Shown here one piece after another: positions 53,596-63,699 of a stretch of DNA of 64,000 bases. Source of the stretch: Acrasis kona (taxonomy: Eukaryota > Heterolobosea > Eutetramitea > Acrasida > Acrasidae); the NCBI GenBank assembly GCA_026419775.2, contig JAOPGA020000585.1:28023-92022 (forward strand), read 5' to 3'. The notes beneath the pieces are model-generated. The model was not told the origin of the DNA, did not search any database, and saw only the letters and a program-made list of their open reading frames with translations. The first letter of the stretch is position 1, and every line of letters starts with the position of its first letter. The translations under genes and the position numbers were made by a program.

Positions 53596-54114
53596 ATGAG
53601 TCAGCAGGACACAAATGTTAAGAAACTGAAAGATGGTCTCGGACCGGGAGCGTGGGCTGTTCTACATACGGTTGCTGCTACGTTTCCAGATAAGCCCACG
53701 ACTTCACAACAAAGACATGTGAAACAATTTATTCACAGATTTGCAGAGTTTTATCCGTGTCAATACTGCGCCGAGGACTTTAGAGAATCCATAAAACAAA
53801 ACCCAGTTGATACTAGCAATAAAGAAGCACTCAGTATGTGGATGTGTCACAGACATAACGAGGTTAATGTAAAGCTCGGTAAATCTTCCTATAATTGCGA
53901 TCGCATTTGGGAAAAATGGGGAGCATCCAAACCAGGAGGAGAGGGTCACATTTCACAAAAAACGGAACCAGGTTCGAACTTGGACGATCTAGATGATGCT
54001 GACGACGATGATGATTTTGATACATCATTCAAGAAAGGAGATGATTGCGGGTTCTGCGAGGAGAACATGGGTTCTGATCGTTACCAACAATTAAAAAATC
54101 TGCTAAAAAAGTAA
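53596..54114 (+). CDS. ERV1: Erv1/ALR FAD-linked sulfhydryl oxidase with C-terminal CxxC
   Basis: 172 aa, single exon; ATG at 53596. The Erv domain has GPGAWAVLHTVAATFP, the active-site CxxC in FYPCQYCAEDF, and the FAD-binding HNEVNVKLGKSSYNC (H-x-x-x-N plus structural Cys). Fungal and animal Erv1 carry an N-terminal shuttle CxxC, absent here. Instead the C terminus, after an acidic linker, has DDCGFCEENMG. A C-terminal shuttle pair is known for plant and kinetoplastid Erv proteins. It would reoxidise an intermembrane-space import oxidoreductase. Confidence 0.92.
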   Translation: MSQQDTNVKKLKDGLGPGAWAVLHTVAATFPDKPTTSQQRHVKQFIHRFAEFYPCQYCAEDFRESIKQNPVDTSNKEALSMWMCHRHNEVNVKLGKSSYNCDRIWEKWGASKPGGEGHISQKTEPGSNLDDLDDADDDDDFDTSFKKGDDCGFCEENMGSDRYQQLKNLLKK

Positions 54115-54828
54115 CGTTAGTTCCTAACAAACTTTTGGTGGTTGTAAAACATTAGATCTTGCCGACAGTCGGTAAATAAATATTTATTAATAATGTGTAT
54201 GTGTCTCTTCACAACAAAGATATCAAAAAAATAGTGACAAATTTAAACCAGTATTCGGCTTCTTTCAGTTCGTCACTTGGACGGTAATATACACCCGAGT
54301 TATGTGCCACCAAGAATTCAGTAAAATGAATCAATAATAACCACTACTTCTTGCAAGAGTAATTAGTCTTGTCTTCTCATCCTTGTTCATTTCAAATAAC
54401 TAATATTACAATAACAGCGAAATCACTTTACAACCTTTTCATAGCTTTAATTGGAGAAGGAACGTCACGTAATAAACAAAGAAATGAAACAGCTAGTAAT
54501 TAATTAATACAACTTACGAAACTAGGGGTTACTTTCGTCAAAAAATAACATAACTTGATAGATGTTGTTTGCACTACAGCATGACCAAACAACATCTATC
54601 AAGCAACAAAACAACATACAACAACCATGAAACATCAAGAAGAGGTGGGATGATGAAAGTTAACGTTATTATGTAAAAGTAATAAGATGTGAATTCCTTT
54701 TGTTCAAGTACCAAACTTTTGATTGATAAAGTATATAATATTATGAACCTAATGTAATGAGAGCAGTTGGACCAAGGACAGGTAAATGTATATTAGACAG
54801 CCTTGAATACCACTAGCATCCACATACA
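54115..54828. other. Intergenic region with a perfect hairpin
   Basis: 714 bp, AT-rich, without a coding gene that I can support. Holds the 18-bp inverted repeat at 54555-54604 and a nearby shorter one, ACGAAA/TTTCGT, at about 54517-54539. Confidence 0.4.
54555..54604. repeat. Perfect inverted repeat, 18-bp stem, 14-nt loop
   Basis: Arms CTTGATAGATGTTGTTTG (54555-54572) and its exact reverse complement (54587-54604) flank CACTACAGCATGAC. Could be a hairpin RNA, a terminator-like element or a protein site. Confidence 0.8.
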
Positions 54829-55107
54829 CTAAGCTTGATCAAGTATCCCTAGTGCTGTCAAATATCTAACGAACGCCGACAATGCAGACATACCGAAGAT
54901 AAACAAACCGACAGCAAACAATGGACGGTATGGATGACTGGGTTCAACTAAAGGTATTGTTATTGAAACACAGCGAGTCAAGCTTAGAAAGGTTTACAAA
55001 ACCCGGAGAATTAAATCTTACCGTCGTGTACAAAGTTATTTAAAAAAATAAATCGTCCTAAACGTTGTAGGAAAGCGTAGCTTTTAGGGGGAGAGCTCAG
55101 GTTTTTG
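54829..55107 (-). CDS. 3' exons of a small membrane protein, 5' end unresolved
   Basis: Minus strand, last exon 54947..54829 and a preceding open segment ending at 55022, joined over a 74-nt GTAAG..TTTAG intron in phase 1. The joined product reads through QRLGRFIFLNN, FVHDVEPSHPYRPLF and a C-terminal membrane helix VGLFIFGMSALSAFVRYLTA, ending LGILDQA. The 5' start is not found: upstream frames are interrupted. A second coding-like segment lies at about 55232-55131 (INQWGLQKSFSSQQTGRFDW then a stop), perhaps another exon or gene. Not a known family to me. Confidence 0.4.
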
Positions 55108-55442
55108 AATCAAGTCCACCCGAGCCCACTTTTATTTCCCTGCTCCGTTGTCCCAGTCGAAACGTCCAGTCTGTTGTGAAGAGAAAGATTTTTGTAAACC
55201 CCATTGATTGATGTTTGGACGAACGCACTATAAAAGAATTTTACTTAATTTAGTAGTTTTACTTAATTAGTATTATTAATTGTAAAAGAAGGTTTCCTGT
55301 GTCCTATTTTATCAAAAACCTCTTCAGATTCTCTGTCTAATAATTGCTGGTTTTTTCCGTTCATACATTTAAGGCAATACTAATTGGTTGAATCTATTTT
55401 TATTGATGGTCAATCATACAGAAATTTTCAAAATAAACTGAA

Positions 55443-56506
55443 ATGGATGTGGTAGATGTTGATGATACGGGTAGTTTTGATTATGAATGCGATAAATGTG
55501 GTCACGATGGCCAGTATGCAGTAGATGTTCAGTCGGAAGTTGAGGATTACCTGACTGATTGTTTTATTTCAGAGGCTGGTCCACTTAATTGTGAAACTTC
55601 CAGTGCAATTGGAGGGAGTGCTACCATTACTAGATTATGCGAATTTCCTTTTAGGTTTGAATGCGATAATTGTAGTGAGGAGATTGAGGTTGAAGCACGT
55701 GTAATGGCGTCAGCATACGTCGATTTCACTATGAACGATTGTTGGGAGGTGGAAGACGTTGAAGAATTTCATATTACTAGTCTGTCTGAGCGAAAGGAAA
55801 GCATCACATTCTTTGAGACACAAGATGTTTTGGACCGGCTACTGGAAGAGGATGAGAGAAAACTGGAGGAAGATTTTTTGAATCTTGCTCTAGACACTGA
55901 GGTAGATGTAGAGAAACCCAAATCGAAGAAGAGAGTACAAGAAGATCTCAGACAACTTGAGCATAAGTTCAAGTCGTTTTCTAGAAGAACAATCAAGTTG
56001 TTCTATCATGTGACAACAAATACAAACTTAAATAAAATAAAGCGTAACCAAGCTCTCCAACCATTTCAAAAAAATTAGGGCATGGTGTTACGGAGAGCAT
56101 AATTGATGGAACTTTTAAGGGCGTGTTTTTCGGTGCAAATCTCTACCGTGGTGGACTCCCCACTATTTCTCCTTATGGAACTGAGAGAATTGCAATAGCG
56201 ATAGCGGAGGTGTCAAAGCAGCTTAAAGACCCTGTTTTGTTCTACGCATCAAATCATAAATTGAATCAAAACCAATACATCATTCTGGTCTTGACTAATC
56301 GTAACTCCGAAGAGTTTTTTATGGCAGAAGAATTGGGCTGTGTTGAGTTAAACGCACAAAACAATATTTTCCTTCGGCTAAATGGTGATCGTAGTGAAAT
56401 CATTGATGGAGCTTGGGTTGAGATTTTTGTAGCTTCACCAGTGGATATATCAAGAGGTACGTGGGACAAGGTCAAACAAACAGGAAGGTATAAAAGCAGG
56501 ACATAA
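55443..56506 (+). CDS. Zinc-ribbon-like protein, reading frame interrupted between two halves
   Basis: The first open segment (211 codons, 55443..56078) starts with paired cysteines: YECDKCGHDGQ, a long acidic loop, then FECDNCSEEIEVEARV, like a split zinc ribbon. A charged coiled coil follows and then KLFYHVTTNTNLNKIKRNQA. The second segment (to 56506) continues in another frame with GVFFGANLYRGGLPTISPYG and ends TWDKVKQTGRYKSRT. The two halves read as one protein. The break lies in an A-rich run and may be a sequence error or a real loss. Family not recognised; the H-x-T..I pattern weakly recalls ADP-ribosyl-transferase folds. Confidence 0.5.
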
Positions 56507-57227
56507 AATTCATTTAGTAGTTCTTGATGTTTTTGCGTTAATAGTATTCTTGACAAGAAACATTTGCGAAGTGCGGAGGCTCAACAATGGCAGGACCACT
56601 AAATCTTCTCTAATGTTATCAAAATTTTCATCTGTCACAATCGCTTGTGTTACTTGCGATGTAGGATTGAGTGCGTTTGTGCGCTGTTGAAGACCTACCC
56701 AAAATTTTAATTTTGTAGTTTGGGGACAAACGAAGGTTTTTGTAAGAAGAGAAATCCGTTCATTAAATTATTTAGGTGATTGGTTCAGTTTTTTTGTTTA
56801 AATTGAAGTTCATTGAAATTTTTTAACGTTGTGAAAACTAACAAAACAAACAAGTACATTGCTATCTATCTACTTACATACCCACCCACCACCCAAAGAA
56901 CCACGTGGATAGTTCTCCTAAAGATGTGCTATTATTAGACTGTAGAATGGGTGATTAATAACGGGACAGCAGAGGTTGATCGATATCGGCGTAAATTTGG
57001 AGATCTTACTCTGGATATTGGAACGTAGTTGTTTAGAATAATATGTTATTGTCGTTATATATTGGATGAAGGAAAGAAGTTATTAAGATATAATTCCAAT
57101 TGTTAGTAGAGGAAAAAGAGAATAAGGAAACGTAAATAAGGTTTTATATAATAGTAAGGTAAAGGAAGTTGTGATAATTGTCATGAGGAGGTACCAATAT
57201 ACCGAGATATAAAAATAAACGCCATTT
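56507..57227. other. Intergenic region, no gene seen
   Basis: About 720 bp. Purine-rich stretches near 57061-57190 and a CCACCCACCACCC patch near 56882 are the only features noted. Confidence 0.35.
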
Positions 57228-57447
57228 TTACAAGGATTTCTCTTCGTTAAAAGCATCAATTAGTCGATTGTACTCGCCACCTTCGGCAATCCAAACAGTC
57301 CTCTTGTGATAGATGAACTTCTTCACTATTGGATTTGCTCACTTGATATCTTGAATGGATGAGCAGTGCAACTCACAAAAACCTCACGTGCATCAATCCT
57401 TGTTGTATTTATACGAATAGTTTGTTGAAATCTTGCAAAAATGCCAT
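57228..57447 (-). CDS. Possible small spliced gene
   Basis: A minus-strand open segment ending at 57228 reads KKFIYHKRTVWIAEGGEYNR then LIDAFNEEKSL and stop. Upstream, an ATG at 57447 opens MAFLQDFNKLF before GTATAAAT, a possible donor. I could not find one intron set that joins the parts with normal lengths. Coding character of the last segment is good; the model is not. Confidence 0.3.
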
Positions 57448-57515
57448 GTCTTCAACGAAGCTTACAAAATATTGAATTGCAAGGACGATGACAAACGAAT
57501 ATTGAATGGTACTTG

Positions 57516-58136
57516 ACAGCAATTGGTAAGCCTCGCTGCACTTATAGATTCCAGGCATACGATGTCAATTATTTTCAAGGGCTCAAGACATTGGAGGCAT
57601 CAAAGAAGGAACTTGCAAAAAAGTCAACAGATGTTGTAGACATTCGTGATGGACGGTTTACAGTTCAAGACCTGCTATGTATGAACTATCATGTATCATA
57701 CTTCTGCGCTTTTGCTGCGAAGATTCTGCAGCGTCGGCTACAACCAAACACTGCTAAATTCAACACCATTCCACTTTGCATTGGCCAGTGTGCATTTCAA
57801 GCATTTGGCCACTACTTTGGAAACCAACCAAATGTGATACGAAGTCACCGAGTTGTTACAAATTCTGTGAATGGTGTCAGAGAACCGGAAAGAATGTTTG
57901 TGTATAAGTGGCCCGCTGGAACTGTGCCAGGTCTACATTTATCTAAACCCTATGAATGGTACGTTCATAATCATGGTGATGGTAATGGCAAGTATAATGC
58001 AAATGTCAGATCACGGTACTTGTCTCTTGTTTTTACAATCAGTGAGTTTGATAGTAGGGTGTGGGTCAAATATGTACAAACTACTGAATACGAAGTTCCT
58101 GGAGAAACTGAGAGCCTTTGGTATGAAACAGCTTAA
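57516..58136 (+). pseudogene. Unknown protein fragment without a start codon
   Basis: About 206 codons open from a TTG-preceded region to a stop at 58136. An acceptor-like TTGACAG lies at 57512-57518. No in-frame ATG until LLCMNYHV. Balanced composition (YRFQAYDVNYFQGLKTLEAS, FQAFGHYFGNQPN, YEWYVHNHGDGNGKYN) implies a true protein sequence. No known family. Either a first exon is missing or this is a truncated copy; the decayed tract downstream favours the latter. Confidence 0.45.
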
Positions 58137-58399
58137 ATAAACTAAATTTGTAATAAAACGTGATTTTGAAATTATACTGGGATAGTTAGGTCATCTAAAT
58201 AACAAAAGACTAGATAAACAAAAGACTTTTGACACCTTTAAAGTAGCTCTGAATTCAAATTTTCCTAAAATACCCCCTTTATCCAAAATTACCTCCTTTA
58301 TTTCAAAATCACGTTATTAACTTGTTTCAAACAATCAACCTGTGTCACAATATTCCCAATCACCCTTGAACATGAACGATATACCTAGGCCTGATTTAA

Positions 58400-59340
58400 T
58401 CAATGTCAGCTGCAAGAAAAAAACAATGCGATAGTTGAATGTAATCAAAGAATACATAACCTTGAAAATTTTAATGAGAGCTGTCGAGTACAAATCAATA
58501 CTTTTATAACAGAACAACAGAGGCTTACAAATGAGTCTATCAACTTGAGAACACACATACACCAACAAATCACAAATTGTACAAGTGCACAAATGAAGAT
58601 ACTGAACAAGAATGTGCGATATCAATTTTGCGTGACCATGTAAAAAGTTAAAAAACCAAGTTGAGGATTTAAAAACAGATTTAACACAAAACTCTCAAAT
58701 AGAGCAAGAGCTAAGAAACAATCTTGCTGAATCCCAGACACGTTTGTGACTTGCTTGTTTTATTAAATAACAATTTTAGCAAAAAAGCAACACTCAACAA
58801 CTGATGGAAGAGTAATGTTTCAACAACCAACGTACCCAAACACTGTTTTGGATGATGACCACAGGGAAAAGTTTCTTGAGAATCTACGAAGGTCAGATTA
58901 CTCAAAGAAATTCAGAGATGACAATGGAATTGAAGAGGAGCGAACTGAGGAACAATCATACCGTGTTGCCAATGGAGAGATTAAGAGAATCAATATATTT
59001 GATTGGCAACTTTAATGACAAACAAGGTGTTATGGAGCAGATAGGCAGGAAGAACATGTCAGCTTTGAGTGGAGTAAAATTACCAAGCCTCGAACCGGCG
59101 GCGCCATATTTTCTGTAGCAGTGTGTATGGAGGAGACATGGAACAATGCTAAGAATAATAATTTTTCCAACAAATTCAAGGTGTTCCAAGTGGTACCAAA
59201 AAAATGTACCTTTGGTTAATTACGAGTGGTTGCGGCAGGTGTTGTATTGTGATACGATCCCAGAGACCGAGAGCATTTATGATCCTTCTAGAGAAGATGT
59301 AACAACTGAAAATGTTATTAACCGTTTATTTTTAGGCCGT
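58400..59340 (+). pseudogene. Decayed coding tract, coiled coil plus BRCT-like end
   Basis: Plus-strand segments in shifting frames: a coiled coil (about 58408-58640), a charged segment around 58815-59015 (DDDHREKFLENLRRSDYSKK), and about 59170-59330 a BRCT-like end (YQKNVPLVNYEWLRQVLYCD, with the Trp of the conserved helix). The frame is broken several times, so I call this a degraded gene or genes, possibly once joined with the fragment upstream. Family beyond BRCT-like not established. Confidence 0.4.
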
Positions 59341-59375
59341 TGGAATCACATGGTTATTAGATCTGAGAAGTCACG

Positions 59376-59684
59376 TTATTTTTGTTTCGCTTCATTTGCC
59401 ATTGCAATGACTCGCGGTCTCAAGCCTTCTAAATTAACAAGGGGCGGGGTGAATGGTACAAAGTAACTTTTATCAGCTCCATCATATGTTATGGTCATTC
59501 CTTCATCACTTAAATCAGTCATGGAGGCGTTCGAAATGATAGAGTGATTGACGCCGCAATAGTGTGCAAGGTAGTCCGCCAATGAATCTGAATGATCCTG
59601 GAAACTTTCAATAAAAGATCAAATCGTTTACCCTACCTTATTCATATGGTTCATTATTCTATTCTTTGTGGCGTCCAAGGTCAT
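59376..59684 (-). CDS. Stand-alone DUF2470 protein
   Basis: Two exons, 59684..59637 and 59597..59376, with a 39-nt intron; 89 aa. MNHMNKDHSDSLADYLAHY is rebuilt by splicing and is the canonical start of the DUF2470 domain; it continues with MTDLSDEGMTITYDGADKSY, FVPFTPPL and RPRVIAMANEA. DUF2470 usually sits C-terminal to a flavin-binding split barrel in heme-utilisation-type (HugZ) proteins and plant GLUTR-binding protein, where it helps bind heme or tetrapyrrole-enzyme partners. Here it is alone. Confidence 0.8.
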
Positions 59685-59748
59685 GTTTACTTCAGGATAA
59701 AAGTTACAATACCAAAAAATTGTAATCAAGACCACCAAAATTTTATTT

Positions 59749-60933
59749 TTACATTGCCATGAACCAAACAATCATCAACATTACCAACAACATTGAATTA
59801 CAAGTAATGTAGGAGCTGGAACTCGTCGGGGTTGGTTTTGGTGGAATTGTTGTGAGTATATCCTTTGGATATGGACTATTAGACCAGAGCTTTGTTAGAT
59901 TGGTTACAATTGAACGTGGTGTTAAAATATCAGGGCCACCAGATGTAGGATTAGGAGCCACACTATATAATCCGGACCACTCCTCGTTCCAATAGTTATC
60001 AAATGATGCGGAGGCAGTATTTCCACAATTCTTATGTACGCTTGGTCTGGTCTTGTCACATCTCCACCACTCATCAGCATAATTGAAAGATAGACCGCCG
60101 GCGCAAATAGCAGAGTTACTGTATATTTCATTCCACAACTTCATGTTCCAATTTGCGTGCTGCGTTTGGTCCTCTCTATTGTTGTTGTTGTCAAAAGCAT
60201 CACAACCGAACTCTGTAATGAGTAATGGCTTCTGCAACTTGACGGTGGCATTGAAATCCTTGAATAAATTATAAAAAGTATTACCTCTGTAAATTTGGAA
60301 CGAGAACACGTCGAAGCCGGAGCTTTGACTGTAAAATGTGCTAATTGTGCTAGATAGGTCTCTGTCTGCAAACGTTGTTGTGACTGGACGGGGATTGGGT
60401 GTATCATAAGTCTGGACAACATTTCTAACATCCTTCATGATATTGAATAAGGGCCCATCTCCGTTGCCTCCAATGTTGAGTTCGTTTCCAAAACACCACA
60501 TGAGTATAGCAGGGTGCCTCTCCTTTTTCACAAATGCAGTCCAACTGGAAAGTAGGTTGCTTCTGATTGTAGGGTCCGAAAAGTTCTGATAAGTGACCCA
60601 CATGGACACAATAAGTTTGATTCCATTGGCATAGGCGTAATCATAAAATGCTGTATGGTCAGCGGACTCCATTGAATAAACTCGGAGTGTGTTTCCTCCA
60701 ATTGCCTTCATGTTGTTAATGTCACGCATCCAGATTCCACGACCATAAGTAGTGTTGGCTGCACTATCTGGAGCGCTATCTGGTATTTTTCCTGTTGGTA
60801 TGATGCTGTATGTTGCTCCAGTCATGAAGAAGGGTTGGCCGTCAACAAGAATGTACTGGTTTCTGGTGGTCACCACACATAAGCTCGAACATACCAACAA
60901 CAACACAACAAGGAGAGTTACCCCGACTCTCAT
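59749..60933 (-). CDS. Secreted, GPI-type clan-A glycoside hydrolase
   Basis: 394 aa from the ATG at 60933. Signal peptide (MRVGVTLLVVLLLVCSSLCV). TIM-barrel fold with acid/base Glu in ILMWCFGNELNIGGNG and nucleophile Glu in LLITEFGCDAF, the pattern of GH clan A; the N-terminal part (YILVDGQPFFMTGATYS) resembles GH2/GH5/GH72-type beta-glycan enzymes. C-terminal Ser/Pro linker and hydrophobic tail (LLVMLMIVWFMAM) suggest a GPI anchor. A cell-surface beta-glucan or related polysaccharide is a likely substrate; the exact family is unsure. Confidence 0.82.
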   Translation of the reverse strand: MRVGVTLLVVLLLVCSSLCVVTTRNQYILVDGQPFFMTGATYSIIPTGKIPDSAPDSAANTTYGRGIWMRDINNMKAIGGNTLRVYSMESADHTAFYDYAYANGIKLIVSMWVTYQNFSDPTIRSNLLSSWTAFVKKERHPAILMWCFGNELNIGGNGDGPLFNIMKDVRNVVQTYDTPNPRPVTTTFADRDLSSTISTFYSQSSGFDVFSFQIYRGNTFYNLFKDFNATVKLQKPLLITEFGCDAFDNNNNREDQTQHANWNMKLWNEIYSNSAICAGGLSFNYADEWWRCDKTRPSVHKNCGNTASASFDNYWNEEWSGLYSVAPNPTSGGPDILTPRSIVTNLTKLWSNSPYPKDILTTIPPKPTPTSSSSYITCNSMLLVMLMIVWFMAM

Positions 60934-61223
60934 GTTTTTGACAAGTTGGCTTCCTCTCAAATCTACGCTTATATAATGTCCGGGTCATAATTTAAAAGGT
61001 ATATAAATTCGGTTGTGGGTAACTGCCATTCGTCGGGGGAATTATAACATTTTGTCAATCAGCTTATTGTAACTTTAGTTATACCCAACCACCAAGCCAA
61101 TAATCACCAATGATTTGAACTAGCTATTAGATAGTATCCGTGAACATGAATCGGTAATGATGTGGAAGCTATTACAATATCGTTTAAATAACTCTAAAAA
61201 TAAAGCAATTAATTGTTCAAGTA

Positions 61224-62012
61224 ATGAAGCGAAAACAGCAAGACATCTTATCATTCTTCAAAAGCACTAATGGAACAGCACAAATAATCAAGAAACAAAA
61301 GAAAAACGAACCGGAAGTACAATACAAACCCAAATGGATGCAATCCGTAAAAGTTGTAAATGATTCCATACCTCTGATTTTCGACAAGATCCACTGGCAT
61401 AGGGTATCATACTATAAACCAAGTTTTGAAAAATCACTTAGTAATCCCAGATTTACCACTGTATATGGTTGTGACGAAGATTTAAAGTCAGAAACAAAAA
61501 GAAAATATCCCATAGAACCCATACCGGACTTCCTTCTTCCGGTTCTTAAAGAAGTTGAGAAAGTAACAAATCAGCACTACAACATGATAATGTGTAACTT
61601 GTACTTAGAACCCGGCCATAGTATAACCTGGCATTCCGACGACGAGAACTTTCTTGGTCCAAATCCCTGTATTGCAAGTTTGACTCTTGGAGGAACAAGA
61701 GATTTCTTTTTGAGAGAAAAAGCCGACCATCAAAACAAAATCAAGTGGGAACTAGCTCATGGAGATTTAATAGTAATGAAAGGAGCCACACAACATGATT
61801 GGGAACATGCTGTACCAAAACGAACGCAAGCAAATGAACCGAGAATAAACCTTACTTTTAGAAAAGTTATTGATTATAGAGGGACCAACAATTACTACAA
61901 ATACACAAAGTTTGGAGATGACGATCCTTCCACATCTGTAAGATATTTATACAATAGAAAGAGGAGAGCTGTCGTTATAGCAGACGAACAACAAGAAACA
62001 AAAAAAGAATAA
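61224..62012 (+). CDS. AlkB-family DNA/RNA dioxygenase with N-terminal PIP box
   Basis: 262 aa, single exon. Resembles ALKBH2/3: iron ligands WHSDDE (His, Asp) and DWEHAVPK (His), and RINLTFRKV with the 2-oxoglutarate-binding Arg residues; substrate-loop MCNLYLEPGHSITWHSD. It directly reverses 1-methyl-A and 3-methyl-C by oxidative demethylation. The N terminus MKRKQQDILSFFKS contains QQDILSFF, a perfect PCNA-binding PIP box (Q-x-x-I-x-x-F-F), preceded by basic residues. Human ALKBH2 uses a different PCNA motif (APIM). Confidence 0.9.
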   Translation: MKRKQQDILSFFKSTNGTAQIIKKQKKNEPEVQYKPKWMQSVKVVNDSIPLIFDKIHWHRVSYYKPSFEKSLSNPRFTTVYGCDEDLKSETKRKYPIEPIPDFLLPVLKEVEKVTNQHYNMIMCNLYLEPGHSITWHSDDENFLGPNPCIASLTLGGTRDFFLREKADHQNKIKWELAHGDLIVMKGATQHDWEHAVPKRTQANEPRINLTFRKVIDYRGTNNYYKYTKFGDDDPSTSVRYLYNRKRRAVVIADEQQETKKE

Positions 62013-62148
62013 AAGACATCACTATTATCATAAAAGTTCTTTTGAATCATTTTGTTTATTGAATTTTGAAAGTTGATGACTTTCAGTTGTTTGTTCCCTT
62101 CGAAGATCGTTGAGTTGAAATGGTCCTCCCAAGTCCAAAAACAATCTT

Positions 62149-63699
62149 TTAGGATGAAGCTGAAGTGCTGACACCCACCAAGTAACCGGCGCTTAAAGAG
62201 AAGGGTTTCTTTGACTGGATAGATAATTTTCTGTTCCTATACATTAAAAAGAATCCCAACGTGAAACTGAAGATGCATAACCCACCAGCCACAACAAATG
62301 TTGTTTGGTAACATTTGGCACCACGACAGTTATTACCGACATTGACGTGGCTTTTATAAACGCTGCTCGCTAACAAGACCCCAATGAGATAATTTCCCAA
62401 AGCAGCTCCCATGTTTGCAAGTGCAGAGTTGGCACCATAGAATTTGGTTCCAAATCTTTCCAACAAGAACACAGACATGATACTATGAATAGCGCCGTGG
62501 GCAATACCTGTTAATATAATTACAGGATAAAAGAATGCCAAATTAGCTATTGAAAATGCGAATTGAGTGATGCCCATAAGAAGTACTGAATAATTTAACA
62601 GAGTTGCTCTGGAAACATAATTCTTCAGGTAATCTCCAATCAGCCCTGAGGGTACTCTTCCGAAACAACTTCCAATAAGATAGGCTACAATCAACCACAC
62701 TTGGTCTCCATCCGCTCCTCCATAACTTTTTGAAATGCTTGAAATGTTCTTAACAAGTTAGAAGATGTAAATAAAAATACTTACGTTCAATATCATAAAG
62801 GCACTGCCTATCCCTATTATAATTGAATTGGAAAGCAACCAAAAGTCGAGCGATACGATCATTTGTAGTGGGGAGTAGTTGTATTCTATTTTTTTTTGTG
62901 GTTCATCAAAAACCTCTCCTGCTTCAGTACCCGGGGTAGCATCAACTACTGGTTGCTCATCAACATTTTCAGAATTAATTTTTTTTGTCTTTTGATTTGG
63001 AAATAAATACATGATCTCTTCCTCCGCCTCTTGTTTCAAAAAGTCGTCGAAGGGGTCATGAAACTTATCCTCTTCTTCAGGTTTGTTCTTTACAATTCTA
63101 CTTTCGTCCTGTTTCAAAAACAAAATACCCAACGTGGGAGTGGCGCCTGATGTTATAGTCACGAACAAAAGATAGGTAAATAGGTCTTGTCTGAATACGT
63201 ATCTATAGAACAGAGAGAAGAACACGCCAGAGAGAGCAAATATTGATGTGAGCAGTCCTACTAGCTTTCCCCTGTGCTTTACATCAAAATTGATAATGTT
63301 TGTGCTCAGAACTGCCGCAGAACTCGCTGAAGCACCAATGGCAACAATAACTAAATAAACACTAACTAACCAATATGTTGAGGGTATAATATGTTTGAAG
63401 GATAGGTAGGCCAAAACATATCCAGTCGATGTTGCAATACACGAAACGAAACATGTCTTCTTTGGACCGAAGTAGTCTTGAAACAGTCCTGCCAATATAC
63501 CAAGTGCAGATCCAAGGTTTCCCATTACTCCCACAAAGTTTGACTGAAATTGATCATACCCCATCAGAGTTTTGACTTCACTGGAGATTACAGAGAAACC
63601 ATAAATAAGGTTGCCAGCAACGAGCATCATGATGCATCCAAATATGAGGCCGAGCCACTTGTGTATCTCAGTAATACGTGAATTGTTTGTCGTGAGCAT
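62149..63699 (-). CDS. Nodulin-like/MFS transporter
   Basis: Two exons, 63699..62785 and 62748..62149, with a 36-nt intron; 504 aa from ATG at 63699 (an upstream frame extends without ATG). About 12 helices. N-terminal half: KWLGLIFGCIMMLVAGNLIY, MGNLGSALGILAGLFQDYFG, FDVKHRGKLVGLLTSIFALS, typical for the nodulin-like (DUF1129-type MFS) group. Long acidic cytosolic loop with EEEDKFHDPFDDFLKQEAEE between halves. Substrate unknown. It lies at the right edge; 300 bp beyond the start show nothing further. Confidence 0.82.

Noticed and set aside
55021-55160. Structured non-coding RNA in a GC-richer patch
   Set aside because: Short complementary words exist, but the minus strand reads as protein-coding segments with splice signals, which explains the composition better.
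57330-57350. Recoded stop (TGA as Trp) in the 57.3 kb minus segment
   Set aside because: Well-supported genes in the window end with TAA, TAG or TGA and none needs TGA as an amino acid.
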